Below the pieces are notes generated by a model. The model searched no databases. It was not told where the DNA came from and was given only the letters and a program-made list of their open reading frames with translations. 64,000 bases of DNA, taken from contig OZ020592.1 of assembly GCA_963971535.1 (NCBI GenBank), positions 125,395,937-125,459,936 of the forward strand, written 5' to 3'. A program made the position numbers and the translations under genes. This document shows positions 22,509 to 35,460 of the stretch, in pieces. Position 1 is the first letter of the stretch. Every line of letters starts with the position of its first letter. The stretch is from Notolepis coatsorum. Lineage: Eukaryota; Chordata; Actinopteri; Aulopiformes; Paralepididae.

Positions 22509-22974
22509 GGGCGGCTGGGTGGCACAGCGGACATTGCACTCGTCACCAACGCAAGAGACACCGGGTTCGACTCCGGCTGTCGGCGTTGCCTCCGGCTTGG
22601 GCCAGTCGTCATACTAACTCAATTGGCAGAGTTAGCGGGTGGAAGTCGATGGGTGGTCATTTGGACGTTGTGGACAGCGACTCCTACAGGTCGGTTGGGG
22701 ACACCTGCACAGCAGAGACAGGAAATGGCGGGGGTAGTGTGAGCCTCCCACACGTTACACCTCGCCAATGAGAGTCCGCGCTGGCAGGTGAAAAGATGTG
22801 ACAGGCTGCCTCCTCGTGTATCGGAGGGGACATGTGATGCAAGGCTTCTATCCTCCCTACAACCGGCCAGTGGGGGGCATATGCGAGCAACGTTCAAGAC
22901 CGGGGAGGGGAGAATTGGCACAGCGGGTAATTAGGATGGGAGAAAAAGAGGAGAAAAAAGTGGATAAAAAAAAG
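22509..22974 (+). mobile_element. tRNA-derived SINE, full length
   Basis: Head gggcggctgggtggcacagc, B-box GGGTTCGACTCC, body cgactcctacaggtcggttg, tail aggatgggagaaaaagagg...A-run. Closest to the copy at 15237. It splits a unit of the tctacataatatttatatat array. Confidence 0.9.
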
Positions 22975-22982
22975 AGTTGCAA

Positions 22983-23224
22983 TATAATATTCTACATAAT
23001 ATTTATATATCGCTATATATCTATAGTAAGTATAAATAGTTACAATATAATCTACATAATATTTATATATCGCTATATATCTATAGTAAGTATAAAGCAG
23101 GAATTTCACCAACTGGACTCCATTGCCTGTTATTCTGGAGGGCAATATGCACAAGTATCAGTACAGCAGCAGGTGGCAGCAAACCCACTCTTATGTCTGC
23201 TTGGAAATGTCCCTGACTCTCTTA
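22983..23224 (+). repeat. 56-bp tandem units, then spacer
   Basis: Two units of aatataatctacataatatt tatatatcgctatatatcta tagtaagtataa at 22983-23098, with a third unit left of the SINE that was itself split by the hAT (20826-20851 plus 22475-22505). 23099-23224 shows nothing recognisable. Confidence 0.75.
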
Positions 23225-23340
23225 AAGGGTAGGGTTAGGTTAGGGTTGAAGTGGTTCAATTACTGTTAATGGTTAGGGTAGGGTTAGGTTAGGGTTATTG
23301 TAGGGTTAGGTTAGGGTTGAAGTGGTTCAATCACTCTTAA
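23225..23340 (+). repeat. ttaggg-like interstitial tandem repeat
   Basis: Units of agggttaggttagggttgaa gtggttcaatcact. The motif resumes at 24593-24608 and 25551-25600, so an L2 fragment and a hAT have inserted into it. Not a true telomere array; spacing is irregular. Confidence 0.8.
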
Positions 23341-23344
23341 TCTG

Positions 23345-24597
23345 AGATATATGACAACAACTATGGGGTTGCACAAGGGAGTTGCCTAGGTCCTTTACTC
23401 TTTCCCTTTACATGTCACCACTGGGTGATATCATCAGAGAACATAATGTAGGTTTCCACAGCTATGCAGATGATACACAACTGTACATATCAGCTAACCA
23501 AATTATACAGCTATTACTGAAATTCTAATGATTGGCCCCAAAAGAAATAAACGTTAATAAAGAACCTGGGAGGACTAAACCCTTGAATCAAATCTGAGGT
23601 CACAAGTCTCGGGGTTATCATAGATTCTCATATTAACAAAGTGACCAAAACATTGTTCTTTCATCTCAGAAACATAGCAAAAGTACGACCATTTATTAAT
23701 CAAAACTATGCTGAGAAGCTAATTCATGCATTCATATCTAGGGTACTACTGTAATGCACTTTTCACAGGTCTCCCTAAGAAAACCATAGAGAGGCTTCAG
23801 CTAATCCAAAAACTCTGCAGTCCGAATCCTAACCAAAACCAAAAAGAGAGAGCACATTAGTCCAGTTGCTTTACACTGGTTTCCTGTAACATTTAGAATT
23901 AACTTCAAGGTCCTTCTCCTTGCATACAAAGCTCTAAATGGACAGGGACCTAGCTACATCGCCAACACTCAAAAGACAGATTAAAACCTTAAAATCTCTT
24001 TGCTCAGGCATTTAAATGAAACATCAGGGATATCCTGACACAAATTGTATTTTACCTGCACTATTCTTATTCTGCCTACTATTATACACGTCCTATCAAA
24101 TTGTGTGTCAGTTCTATGCAAATTTGATCTCACTACCTCTTATGCGCTGTAATTTTGTTAAGAGCGATGCACTGCTCTGTTGTTCTATAAAGTGTTAAGA
24201 GGGACGCACTGCTCTGTTCTATAAAGTGTTAAGAGCGATGCACTGCTCTGTTCTATAAAGTGTTAAGAGTGATGCACGGTCTGTAATTTAGTGAAGAGCG
24301 TTGCACTGCTCTGTTATAAATGTTATTGTATATCTTTATTGAACTATTTTATCACACTTTTTTACTCTTGTCTATTCTATTTTTTATTACTGCCTTTTTA
24401 AACTGAATGAAACCGTAAACGTAGGCCTATTTGGATTTTAGATCATAATGTGAAAAACTGTGATTTTACTGATTTACCTTGCTACCTTTTTTATCTTTCT
24501 TATGCTCGCTTATGCCTTTATTTTTTACTGCTGTGAAGCACTTTGAACTGCAATTTCTGTATGAAAAGTGCTATACAAATAAAGTGTATTATTATTA
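23345..24597 (+). pseudogene. L2 LINE fragment, highly decayed, with typical 3' end
   Basis: Near 23370 the DNA reads as a broken [13 protein letters not shown] motif followed by a decayed YADDTQLY (cagatgatacacaactgtac). The end (gctgtgaagcactttgaact, tgctatacaaataaagtgta ttattatt) is the classic L2 3' terminus. Intervening sequence contains many stops. About 24140-24300 has a small tandem (gttaagagcgatgcactgct). Confidence 0.85.
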
Positions 24598-24608
24598 ATG
24601 GTTAGGGT

Positions 24609-25550
24609 TAGGGATGCCCCGATCGATCGGCCAGCGTATCGGCCGATATTCAGTATAAATATGAGATCAGTGAATTCCGATAATGCTTTATTTTCGCCGA
24701 TCGTGAAAACCGATAGAAAAACATCATCCAATTCTTAGCGGAGATCTCACTCGCTCAGACACACGGAGCTGCAAACTGCCGCTCGTCCTCCTGCCCCTCC
24801 CGCACCCGTGTAAAGTTTGTAAACACAGAGGCTCCTATTGCCTCGGGCAATAGTCTGCTCTAGTCTAGTGCATGCGACCATGAGCTAACGTTAGCTACCT
24901 AGCTATCGTTACTGTTTAAATAAAATTACCCAGTCAACTATTCACTTTTAGTTTAATACATGAGGCATTGTCTAACGGTATCTAGCCGGCTAGCTACTGA
25001 TAGCTCCTGATATCAACAAATGCTCCAGCAATAGTCTAGTAGTGCATGATAGCTCACGTTAGCTCACTGTTCAAAACTAAATGTCCCATTAAACTAAATA
25101 GTTCACTGAGGCGTTGTCTTAACGTTATCTAGCCGGCTAGCAGTAGCTACAGATAGCTCCTGATATCAATGTCTTATAACATTGATTCGATGCGTATTCG
25201 AGCCCCGGCTTGTATCGCAGTCACAAACGGGGCTAGCTGAGGGAGTAGGGTATATCTGCAGAGCCGCAGATATACCCTGCTAAGGGCATGCTGAATGTGA
25301 TTTGACCAAAGCAGAGTATACACACAGACAGTGGAGATAGCGAGCATTTTGACTTGTTGCGTGGTGGCGATGTCTCGCAGATAATACAACTACAAGTATA
25401 ATTATATAATATATATATTTTATTAAAAAAAAAGTATATTTTTTATTTTTTTTATAAAACCAAAAACGATCGGTATCAGTATCGGCCGATATGGCTCAAG
25501 ACGATCGGTGATCGGTATCGGTGGCAAAAGACGTGATCGGGGCATCCCTA
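24609..25550. mobile_element. hAT-type element, non-autonomous
   Basis: Inverted ends TAGGGATGCCCCGATC / GATCGGGGCATCCCTA and a perfect 8-bp duplication gttagggt (24601-24608, 25551-25558). 942 bp, no transposase. Related fragments: 5095 (one end) and 6607-6720 (interior). Confidence 0.95.
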
Positions 25551-25696
25551 GTTAGGGTTATTGTAGGGTTAGGGTTGAAGTGGTTCAATCAGTGTTGATG
25601 CTGGTGAGGAAGACCACCATGGTGAAGTGGGTTGAGGATTAAGTGTCTGATGGAAACAATAAGACATTATATGGATGGAAGGACTCGTCTTTAGGG

Positions 25697-25699
25697 TTG

Positions 25700-25751
<52 letters not shown>
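25697..25751 (+). repeat. (TTAG)n microsatellite
   Basis: About 13 units of ttag; it continues for two units beyond the hAT at 25752-26113, which inserted into it. Confidence 0.95.
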
Positions 25752-26113
25752 TAGGGGTGTAAAGGTACACGTATCCGTACCAAACCGAACCGTTTCAGTG
25801 TGTACCGTACCGTACGGCTGTGTAGTGTACCGAACGAATACAATGGTATGTTAACCACTAACGACCGCCCACCGGGGGCTGTTTTTTTCACAATCTAATA
25901 TATATATAAAAATACTATTGATTTATTAATTTTCAATATATAATATTCGTTGACAGCCCTACAAGTACAATTAGTTACTGCACACTACATCACCCCTGAG
26001 TGGAACATGGAAAGCCAAACTTTCCCCCACTGTACCGAAAACCCGTACCGAACCTTGACTTCAAAACCGAGGTACGTACCGTACCGTGGTTTTTGTGTAC
26101 CGTTACACCCCTA
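25752..26113. mobile_element. hAT-type MITE, 362 bp
   Basis: Ends TAGGGGTGTAAAGGTACACG and GTGTACCGTTACACCCCTA with duplication gttagtta (25744-25751, 26114-26121). The duplication lies in the (ttag)n host array, so it is supportive rather than decisive, but the termini are clear. Confidence 0.9.
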
Positions 26114-26360
26114 GTTAGTTATGAAGTGTCTGATCTCTGAGGTTGTAACTATGGAAACAATAAGACATTGGGTCTCATTCACTAACAGACTTAGGACAAA
26201 ACATCTGATTTTTTTTGTCTTAGCGCCACTTAAAGACATTTTCGGGTAGATTTTGGGATTCAGCAACGGTCCCTTCTCCTGGATTCGGTCATAACTAAGA
26301 GCAAGATTTAGGAGCGCTGAAGAGCAGTCGTAAGTCGACAGACTGGTGTGTGCCGTGTTC

Positions 26361-27293
26361 TTAACACTTTGATTACCGGCCATTAACATGGTAAAACGTG
26401 GTTGAATGCCAGCACCCACTTCAATGATAGCGTTGTGAACGCATAATCTCTGTCTTAAATTATGGCTATGTGTCTAATCTGCCCGTCGTTTATCAATGAC
26501 TTGTTTGCAGTCAACATTGTCGAAACGGATTGTTTTTTAATCGCTTCATTTCCGTTTTATAGCATTTTGAAAAGACCTCGTTTTCAAGGAAAATATAAAG
26601 ATTCCGTGATTAAAGGCATTTACTGAAATATTCTGGAGTACACAAAAACGTTGTAATTTTTCGGCCTATTTATGAATCGTTTTCAAATAAACGCTAGATT
26701 ATCGATAGTATAAAATTATGTGTACTTATGCACGCTATAGAAGTGGGCTGAAATATCGATTATCTCATTTCCTGATCGCTCGCACAGCCACACACACACA
26801 TAGGGAAAACGCTTATATCTCTGTGAAAATAGCGCTGATTATCCTAAGACTGGTAAAATAGATTCCTTACCTTAGATCAGATGTTATCCAAAAAGATTAT
26901 TCCAATTCCTGATCGCCATTCCAAATATCGATCACGCTTATTGATTAGTGTTGGGTACTGTAAATACATAATCCACGTGTTTTCCGGGCCGGCAAGCACA
27001 ATGGATACTTCAGTTGGCTTGAGGGAAAAGTAAAATGAGGAAACTGGCCACCCCCCCCTTCGTCAGTGTAAAGTAATGGGGTGCAGTTACACAGGGAGAG
27101 ATGATGGGGGGCGGTATCTTCCCAATTGAGCTCAGAGAGAGTCTGCAGCACTAACCCGAGGCTCGATTGATGAAATATGAATTCAAATCGCCAATAAAAG
27201 AAAAACGACAAACAAACGCTATATAGCGTCGGGGGCACTCAAAGGTCGGCATGAACTAACGACAAAACACATCCGTGGCACTCAAAGTGTTAA
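26361..27293 (+). mobile_element. piggyBac-like element, first of a tandem pair
   Basis: Starts TTAACACTTTGATTACCGGC and ends GGCACTCAAAGTGTTAA. The 5' portion (tcttaaattatggctatgtg, cagtcaacattgtcgaaacg) defines the family also seen at 1-142 and 4021-4175. No transposase ORF. Its right TTAA (27290-27293) is also the left TTAA of the next element. Confidence 0.85.
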
Positions 27294-28215
27294 CACTTTC
27301 AGTGCCAGCAGGGGGCGCATGATTTAGCGGTTAAGTGCCAGCGCTCTATTCAATGAGAGGGCGAGCACATTTGCGAACGCATAAACTATATCTTAAATTA
27401 TGGCTATGTGTCTAATACGCCCGTCGCTTATCAATGACTTGTTTGCAGTCAACATTGTCGAAACGGATAGTTTTTTAATCGGTACATTTCTGTTTTATAC
27501 CATTTTGAAAAACGCAATTTTTTTTTTTTAAACTTCCAGAAACAAATTTAGATTCTGCAGGAATCGCTCTTTAGTGGAATACACAAAACACATTGACATT
27601 TTTCGGCCTATTTATAAATAGTTTTCAAATAAACACTAGATTATCGATAGTATATGTGTACTTATGCACGCTAGAGAAGCGGGCTGAAAAATCGATTATC
27701 CATTTCCTGATCAGCACACACACACACGCACACACATATGGGACACACTGAGATATAGGTGAAAAAAATTGATTCCTTACCTCAAATCAGATGTTCTCCA
27801 AAAAGATGATTCCAATTCCTGATCGCCATTCCAAATATCGATCGCGTTTATTTATCCAACGCTGGGTACTGGAAACACATATTCCACGCTGTTCTGAGGG
27901 TGGGCAATGAATGGGATTGTCTCCGGTTACATGCCTGATAAGTAAAATGTGGATTCCGGAGTCTTTTTTTCCCATCAATTTCATTCAGTCCAATCCAATG
28001 GGTGCAATACCATCCGGAGAGACGATAGGGGGCGGTATTTTCCCTGTTCGAGCTCAAAGCCAGTCCCAATGGTAACGTGAGGCTAGATTGATGAAAAATG
28101 AATGGAAATCGCTAATAAAAAAAAATAACGATTAAAAACGAGATTTCTCGTCGTTGGCACTCAACGCATCGCATGAAATAACGAGATTTCTCGTGGCTGG
28201 CACTCAAAGTGTTAA
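27290..28215 (+). mobile_element. piggyBac-like element, second of a tandem pair
   Basis: Starts TTAACACTTTCAGTGCCAGC and ends GGCTGGCACTCAAAGTGTTAA; the terminal inverted repeat is 15 of 16. Same family and same orientation as the first. A repeated aacgagatttctcgt palindrome lies near its right end. Confidence 0.88.
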
Positions 28216-28735
28216 GGGCTTTATTTGGGAGGAATCCTTGTGATTTCGTTCATGTCAACTCTAAAGGCCTCCTTGTAATGAATTAATCATAATTTAAATA
28301 AATATGACAATATTCATTTACCATTTACAGTCATGCCTCAAGAGGCATCGTAATGTCAAATAAATAAAAACACTACACCAACACTGCAAATGGGTGAATA
28401 AATAAATAACAATAGACTCTATTAATATTCCATATTTATACCATCTTGTTGCACGCTCCATGTCCGCAATCGTTTGAGGTTTCAGTCAAGCGTACCACCG
28501 CGTACCTATTTCCAACATTTCTCATGGCAGTTTACTACATTTAATGCAGGTCGATGTCAACCAACATGCCAAGCAGCCTTTTGTGTGACACCGGTGCGCA
28601 ACGACTCTGTGGAGTCTGGTCCGCTCACGCCCGACTCTGTGGAGATGTCATGCTAAGATGTGTACTGTACTACTATAGGGCAGCGCAGTATCTGTGATCT
28701 CCTAATAAAACAAGTCATTAGAATAATATAAGCCT

Positions 28736-29214
28736 GGCGGTCGGGTGGCGTAGCGGAGATTGCGCTCGTCACCAATGCAAGAGGCTGCGCTCTTGACTCC
28801 CGGAGTCAGCATTGCCCTGCGGCTTGAGCCGATCGTCATACTAACTCGTTTGGCTGAGTTAGCGGGAGGGAAGTCGTGGGTGGTAATCTGGCGTTGTGGA
28901 CAGCGACTCCTACAGGTCAGGTCTGGGCACCTGCTCAGCGAAAGGCAGGAAGTGGTGAAGGCAGCGTGACCTCCCACGCGTTACACTTCACCAATGAGAG
29001 TCCTCGCTGCCAGGTGAAAAGAGAGACGCTGGCTATCTCCGCATGTGTCGGAGGAAGCGTGCGGATACTTCAGGGTTCCCTTGTACCGACCAGTAGGGGG
29101 CACATGCGCACAACGACCAGGTAGGGGAGGGGGGGAATTGGCATAACAACTAAATTGGGATGGTAGGAAAAAGCATAGAAAATCAGGCGGAGAAAAAGAG
29201 GATTAAAAAATAAT
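28736..29214 (+). mobile_element. tRNA-derived SINE with 14-bp target duplication
   Basis: Head ggcggtcgggtggcgtagcg, body gcgactcctacaggtcaggt, tail attgggatggtaggaaaaa. Perfect direct repeat aataatataagcct at 28722-28735 and 29215-29228. Confidence 0.93.
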
Positions 29215-29716
29215 AATAATATAAGCCTACAGTTTATTCATTACACACGTAGACTATACAGTACGTGCACGCATGCGTGCATGTGTGTGTGCGTGCACGC
29301 TGCGGAAGGTGGAATATAAATATGGAATATTAATACAGACTAGTCCACTATAAGTGTGTGCTGTGTGATGACAATACATTTGAATCTAATCTAAGTTTGA
29401 TCCGTCGCAAAGCGCTTCCTCGTTACCTGTTGAATACCGGGCAATGCCCAACCTCTATTTCCACACGGCCCTTGCATTATAATGAGCTGGACAGGCGTGT
29501 CTGTATGCAAATGAAGTAAACGGGAACGCGCGTTCAAGTTTGTCAATGAGTGAGGTATCTCATTCTGGGCATCGCAGCTGGGATGATTTTGGCGAGTTAA
29601 GACAGCGTCTCCACACGTTGGTGAATCCGGGTGTAATTGTTGTCGACCTTCTCTTATGACCTTCCAAGGTGGTTGTCGTAAGATAAATCGTATGACAATG
29701 TTGGTGAATGAGGTCC

Positions 29717-30717
<1,001 letters not shown>

Positions 30718-31257
30718 GCAGCTCAGGACAAATGTCCGACAGCACCCATTATCATGGCACTCAAAAAAGCGTTCCGAGTTGTTTTCCCAAACCGATCCTA
30801 ATGGTCCAGGGAGAAAGGTTTCATCATGAGTGTAGCTTGCAAGCTCAAACACTTGTTGTCGGTTGTTGATTCTAGGGCCTGAGATTTTGAAAATGAAATA
30901 CAACGAGGAAGGGGTGGAGAATGCTGATTTGAAATAGTCAGCCAATGGGAGTGCAGTCAACGTCCTGTGGATCAGACTGTATTCTGGGTAATAGAGTAGC
31001 TCTGCCTTTTTTCAAGATGATCAAATCTGGTTTGTATAGCCTATCTGGCCAGAGTGTAGGCTACCAGTAAACCGTATTACTGTTCAACTGTCAATTTGAA
31101 AAGCAATAGACGCTTAATTAGCTAAAACTGGGACAGGATGAGCAGAGTGCATCACTCTGGGATGAAAGAGTGATACAGAAACATTAGTGAAAGTAAAAGG
31201 GTGAATTACCTTTTGACTAGTGAGTATTTCCTTCTCAACATACTATATCATCCTTGT
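30718..31257. other. intron 5 sequence, nothing assigned
   Basis: 540 bp without ORF, terminal repeats or known element motifs. Confidence 0.5.
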
Positions 31258-32072
31258 TGTTTAGGCTACCCCTCTAATGTATTACTAGACCTACCCTTCT
31301 AATGTATTACTAGACCTACCTATCAATCTATTACTAGACCTACCCCTCTAATGTATTACTAGACCTACCTCTCTAATCTATTACTAGACCTACCTCTCTA
31401 ATCTATTACTAGATCTACCTCTAATCTATTACTAGACCTACCTCTCTAATATATTACTAGATCTACCTCTCTAATCTATTACTAGACCTACCTCTCGAAT
31501 CTATTACTAGGCCTACCTATCTAATCTATTACTAGACCTACCTCTAATCTATTACTAGAACTACCTCTCTAATCTATTACTAGACCTACCTATCTAATCT
31601 ATTACTAGATCTACCCCTCTAATCTATTACTAGATCTACCCCTCTAATCTATTACTAGACCTACCTCTAATGTATTACTAGACCTACCTATCAATCTATT
31701 ACTAGACCTACCTATCAATCTATTACTAGACCTACCTATCAATCTATTACTAGATCTACATCTCTAATCTATTACTAGATCTACATCTCTAATCTATTAC
31801 TAGATCTACCTCTCTAATCTATTACTAGACCTACCCTTCTAATGTATTACTAGACCTACCCTTCTAATGTATTACTAGACCTACCTATCAATCTATTACT
31901 AGATCTACATCTCTAATCTATAACTAGATCTACCTCTCTAATCTATTACTAGACCTACCCTTCTAATGTATTACTAGACCTACCTCTCTAATCTATTACT
32001 AGACCTACCTATCTAATCTATTACTAGACTTACCTCTCTAATCTATTACTAGATCTACCTCTCTAATCTATT
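31258..32072 (+). repeat. (tctctaatctattactagacctacc)n minisatellite, left block
   Basis: Units of 21-25 bp built on ctaatctattactagaccta cc. The array continues at 41296-44065 on the other side of an inserted LINE; together the blocks exceed 3.5 kb. Confidence 0.97.
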
Positions 32073-32443
32073 AGAATAGAATAGAATAGAAATAATTTTA
32101 TTATCCCGTGGGAAATTTGACACTGCAAAATAAATCGCTCAACATTTAAACATTTAGACAGGACGGGTCACAAATTAGAATAATAACACAAATCAAATCA
32201 AGTTGCCTAGGATAAGAGTAGAGTAAAATAGGATAAAATTAAATGAAATAAAATATACAGAAATAAATACAGTAAGAATATACTGAGCATACTGAGCATG
32301 GGGTAAACAATTTGGTCAATATAATTATAATTTAAATCTAACTAAATGAAATATGAAATATATATTCCAGTATTCACAGTGTCACAAGGTGCAGTATGCT
32401 TCAGGTAGTGTATTGTCCTCCTTGGGTTCCTATAAGTCCTAGA

Positions 32444-32884
32444 TCAATGTCTGGCAGCCGTCGCTGCCCCCTGTTGTGGAGCCTGGAGCCTCCTGCCACT
32501 ATTGAGCTGCCGCTCTGTGCTCAGTGATGCAGTGAGGCACAGTGATTCATTATATAGTCTGATGGCTGTTGGAATGAAGGACTTCCTGTGCTGTTCAGTG
32601 CTGCATTTGGGTAGTGTGAGCCTAGCACTGAACATGCTCCTCCTGTCAGCCAAGTCTGTGTATAGTGGGTGGGTGGGGTTTTCCCTGATGGCCTGGAGCT
32701 TAGCGAGGCTCCTCCTCTCCGCCACCCTCGCTAGAGAGTCCAGCTCCACCCCAACCACGCTGCTGGCCTTCCTGACCAGCTTATCCAGCCTGGTTGTGTC
32801 CACTGCTCTCAGTCCGCTGCCCCAGCAGGTCACAGCGTACAAGAAGGCGCCCGCCACCACCGACTCATAGAACATCCTCAACAT
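32444..32884 (-). pseudogene. LINE RT C-terminal domain
   Basis: Encodes MLRMFYESVVAGAFLYAVTC, LDKLVRKASSVVG and RKSFIPTAIRLYNES, the usual C-terminal region downstream of the RT in these fish LINEs. It continues, across the two hAT insertions, from the RT at 38354-39021. The LINE 3'UTR (32073-32443) is A/T-rich; part of it also occurs at 35470-35680. Confidence 0.85.
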
Positions 32885-32894
32885 CCTTGTACAG

Positions 32895-33785
32895 CAGGGG
32901 TGGGCAATTATTTTTCCCAGGGGGCCGAATGAGCAACTGAAAATATGTTGGGGGGCCGGGCCAAAATTCCAAACTCAATTATGCATAATATACATTTTAT
33001 TTCTATATAAAAAGCAGTAAATGGCATTGTTTTGACCCCTGGTAAGAGTGTATGTTATTATTTGGCAATTAAAAGGTGAGGTTAGCTTTCAAAAATATCA
33101 TTTATTCAAATAGAATTTATTTCCAAAATGATAAACAAAATGTGAAACATTAATAACAAAGGGCATTTTGAGTTTCATATACTATTGAAACAAGGATTTT
33201 CTTAGCTTTCTAAAGACATCACATCATCTTATAGCAAAAATAAACAAGACATGTCACTGAACTGTGTAAAGAAAAGTGTCCCAGTTTTGTAGCCTTTTTT
33301 ACTCTACATGCCTATATTAAACATTTAATGTTTTCAGAACTGTGCAAAAAAAAGAAAAAATATCAAGTGTCCCATTTCACTTGTTATATTTCCACATTTT
33401 AGTGTTCTTCAGTTCTTTTTTTTTTCATTCAGTGTGATAAATCCAGTCTCTGTTGAGCTTTAACAAGTCCATCAAAGTCAGGTTGCATGTCTGAGGTGGA
33501 GATGCGAAGCACAGCTGCCAGATGTTCATCAGTGAGAGAGGATCTGTACCTGGACTTGGTAAACTTATGACTGAGAATGTCTGTTCACATATGTAGGTGG
33601 ATCCAAAGAGAACCAACATCTTCTGAGCATGTCTCCTAAGCGTATATTGTGCGTGTGAACGTTGACATGAAAAGAAAAAAGTAAAAAAAAAAAAATATTA
33701 AAAGAACAATATTTAAAAAAAAAAATTAATTATCATGTAATCTTTCGCGGGCCGGTCAGAATCATCTGCCCAGTGCCCAGGTCTG
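32895..33785 (-). mobile_element. hAT element with transposase C-terminal remnant
   Basis: Starts CAGGGGTGGGCAATTATTTT and ends GCCCAGTGCCCAGGTCTG, with perfect 8-bp duplication ttgtacag (32887-32894, 33786-33793). On the - strand 33619-33425 reads LFGSTYICEQTFSVI...SLMNI, which resembles the C-terminal dimerisation (hATC) domain motif FGSTYxCEQTFS. The rest of the transposase is missing. Confidence 0.88.
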
Positions 33786-34371
33786 TTGTACAGACATTGA
33801 AGTATCTCAGCCTTCTGAGGAAGTAGAGTCTGCTCTGCAGGGCTGTACGCTAAGCTTTTTCACTAGGGGCACACTTGCCCCTAAATGAGAAATTTAGGGG
33901 CAAAGATTTTTTTTTTTTTTTTTTATATATTATTATTGCAAAACAAAAATAATGAAAGAATATTTTTTAGGGGCACATTTTTAAATAACTATTTTACCAT
34001 TATACAGGGTGTCCGCGGGACCTTAAAAAGTCTTAAAAAGTCTTAAATTCAACTATCAACTATTAAGGCCTTAATTTGTCTTAAAATGTCTTAAATCCGA
34101 CTTTCGGAGGTCTTAAAAACATGCCATGTCATCTTATGTTTCATTGTGAAATCTGGGGGGAAACTATTAACGGGAGATAAATCAGGCTTTTTTTTTTCTT
34201 TCACGCAAACGGTACGCAGTGGGGCGGAACCTTAATGTGGTCCTTAATGTGTGTCGCCGTCGGGAGCTATTTCAGAACACCGGAGCATAGGTAACACGTT
34301 ATTCAAGCCGTAGCGATAACGCTGACGTTTAGTTTAATTGATTTGTATTTATTTGCACTCGTTAATTTAAC

Positions 34372-34900
34372 ATGGGAAAGTGCAAATTTAATGAGAACTG
34401 GCTCGCAAACCCTCTGTTTTTTGCACCGTGGTTGGTCCCAGTGAAAGATAATTACGAGGCCCGCTGCAAACTCTGCAAAAAGGATTTTAAACTGGGAACG
34501 ATGGGAATAAAAGCAGTCGAGTCACACATGCACAGCGCTAAGCATGTTTACCTCTGCAAAAACCCGCCTGCAGACAACTTCAATATCAAATTTATTTTCG
34601 ACGGCGACGCTGTCCACATCAACTGCTGAGGGACAGGTAGGTCTACCACCAATTACATCTGCACCTGTCCGGCTAACGTTCGGCTCCACGCCAACCCTTG
34701 AAGCTGAGGTACTGTGGGTTCTAAATACGGTCGCAAAGCATCAGTCCTACAATGGAAATGAGGGACTAGGAGAGGTGTTTCAAGCGATGTTCCCTGACTC
34801 TGAAGTCGCTAAAACATTCACGTGTGGAAAAGATAAAACGTCCTACATAGCCAGGTTTGGATTGGCTTCTTGCATCCAAAAAATCTCTTCACGGATGTAA
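34372..34900 (+). pseudogene. BED-finger N-terminus of hAT-like protein, frameshifted
   Basis: Reads MGKCKFNENWLANPLFF, CKLCKKDFKLGTMGIKAVES and HMHSAKH: a BED finger with C-x2-C and H-x4-H ligands intact, unlike the copy at 12562. A frameshift near 34560 moves the rest (EAEVLWVLNTVAKHQSY, EVAKTFTCGKDKTSYIARFG) into another frame, ending by 34900. Confidence 0.75.
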
Positions 34901-35159
34901 ACAAGGGCAAGGACACGTTTGTGTTGATGAGAGTGAGAGCTTCACCCCACCCTATGTATTTATTTTCTACCACACACCTACCCCCTCCTAATGTACAGTC
35001 TCCTCCCCATCATATATATATGTTAGGATCTATGGGTAACAGTACTGTATATTTGCATATCATATATGTCACAAATGTAACAGTAATATATACATGTATG
35101 TCCCTATGCCATAAATGTCATGATGTCATGTATGTTGTGCATGTCATAAATGTCACTAT

Positions 35160-35460
35160 GAATTGAAAATGAGGGACCCTGATGTAAACAAGACAAACGT
35201 CTTTCTCTGGTCTGCATCCCCTTATTATTGTGTGTATTGAGCTGTACTGTATTGTACCCATTCTGAAATCTGTTAAATAAAGTATTCATTCAACCAAACC
35301 ACAAAAACAAAACAACTGGATGAATGAAAACTTTATTTAACAGATTGCAGAATGTGTACAATACAGTACAGCTCAATACACACAATAATAAGGGGATGCA
35401 GACCAGAGAAAGACGTTTGTCTTGTTTACATCAGGGTCCCCCATTTTGAATTCATATTGA
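35160..35460. repeat. inverted repeat of a retroposon 3' end
   Basis: Left arm 35165-35285 and right arm 35325-35455 are reverse complements (aatgrgggaccctgatgtaa, caagacaaacgtctttctct, attgtgtgtattgagctgta), separated by about 40 bp. The element at 12186 has only the left arm. Confidence 0.85.

Larger units (their letters stand above)
26170..29716. mobile_element. putative MITE with three later insertions
   Basis: Left GGGTCTCATTCACTAACA and right TGTTGGTGAATGAGGTCC are inverted repeats flanked by att on both sides. Inside are two piggyBac-like elements (26361-28215) and a SINE (28736-29214). 28216-28735 and 29229-29716 are otherwise unassigned, with a short alternating purine-pyrimidine stretch at about 29268-29300. 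Confidence 0.5.

Noticed and set aside
23225..25600. ttaggg repeats suggesting a telomere or fusion point.
   Set aside because: The motif is irregular, mixed with gaagtggttcaatca, and short; an ordinary interstitial minisatellite.
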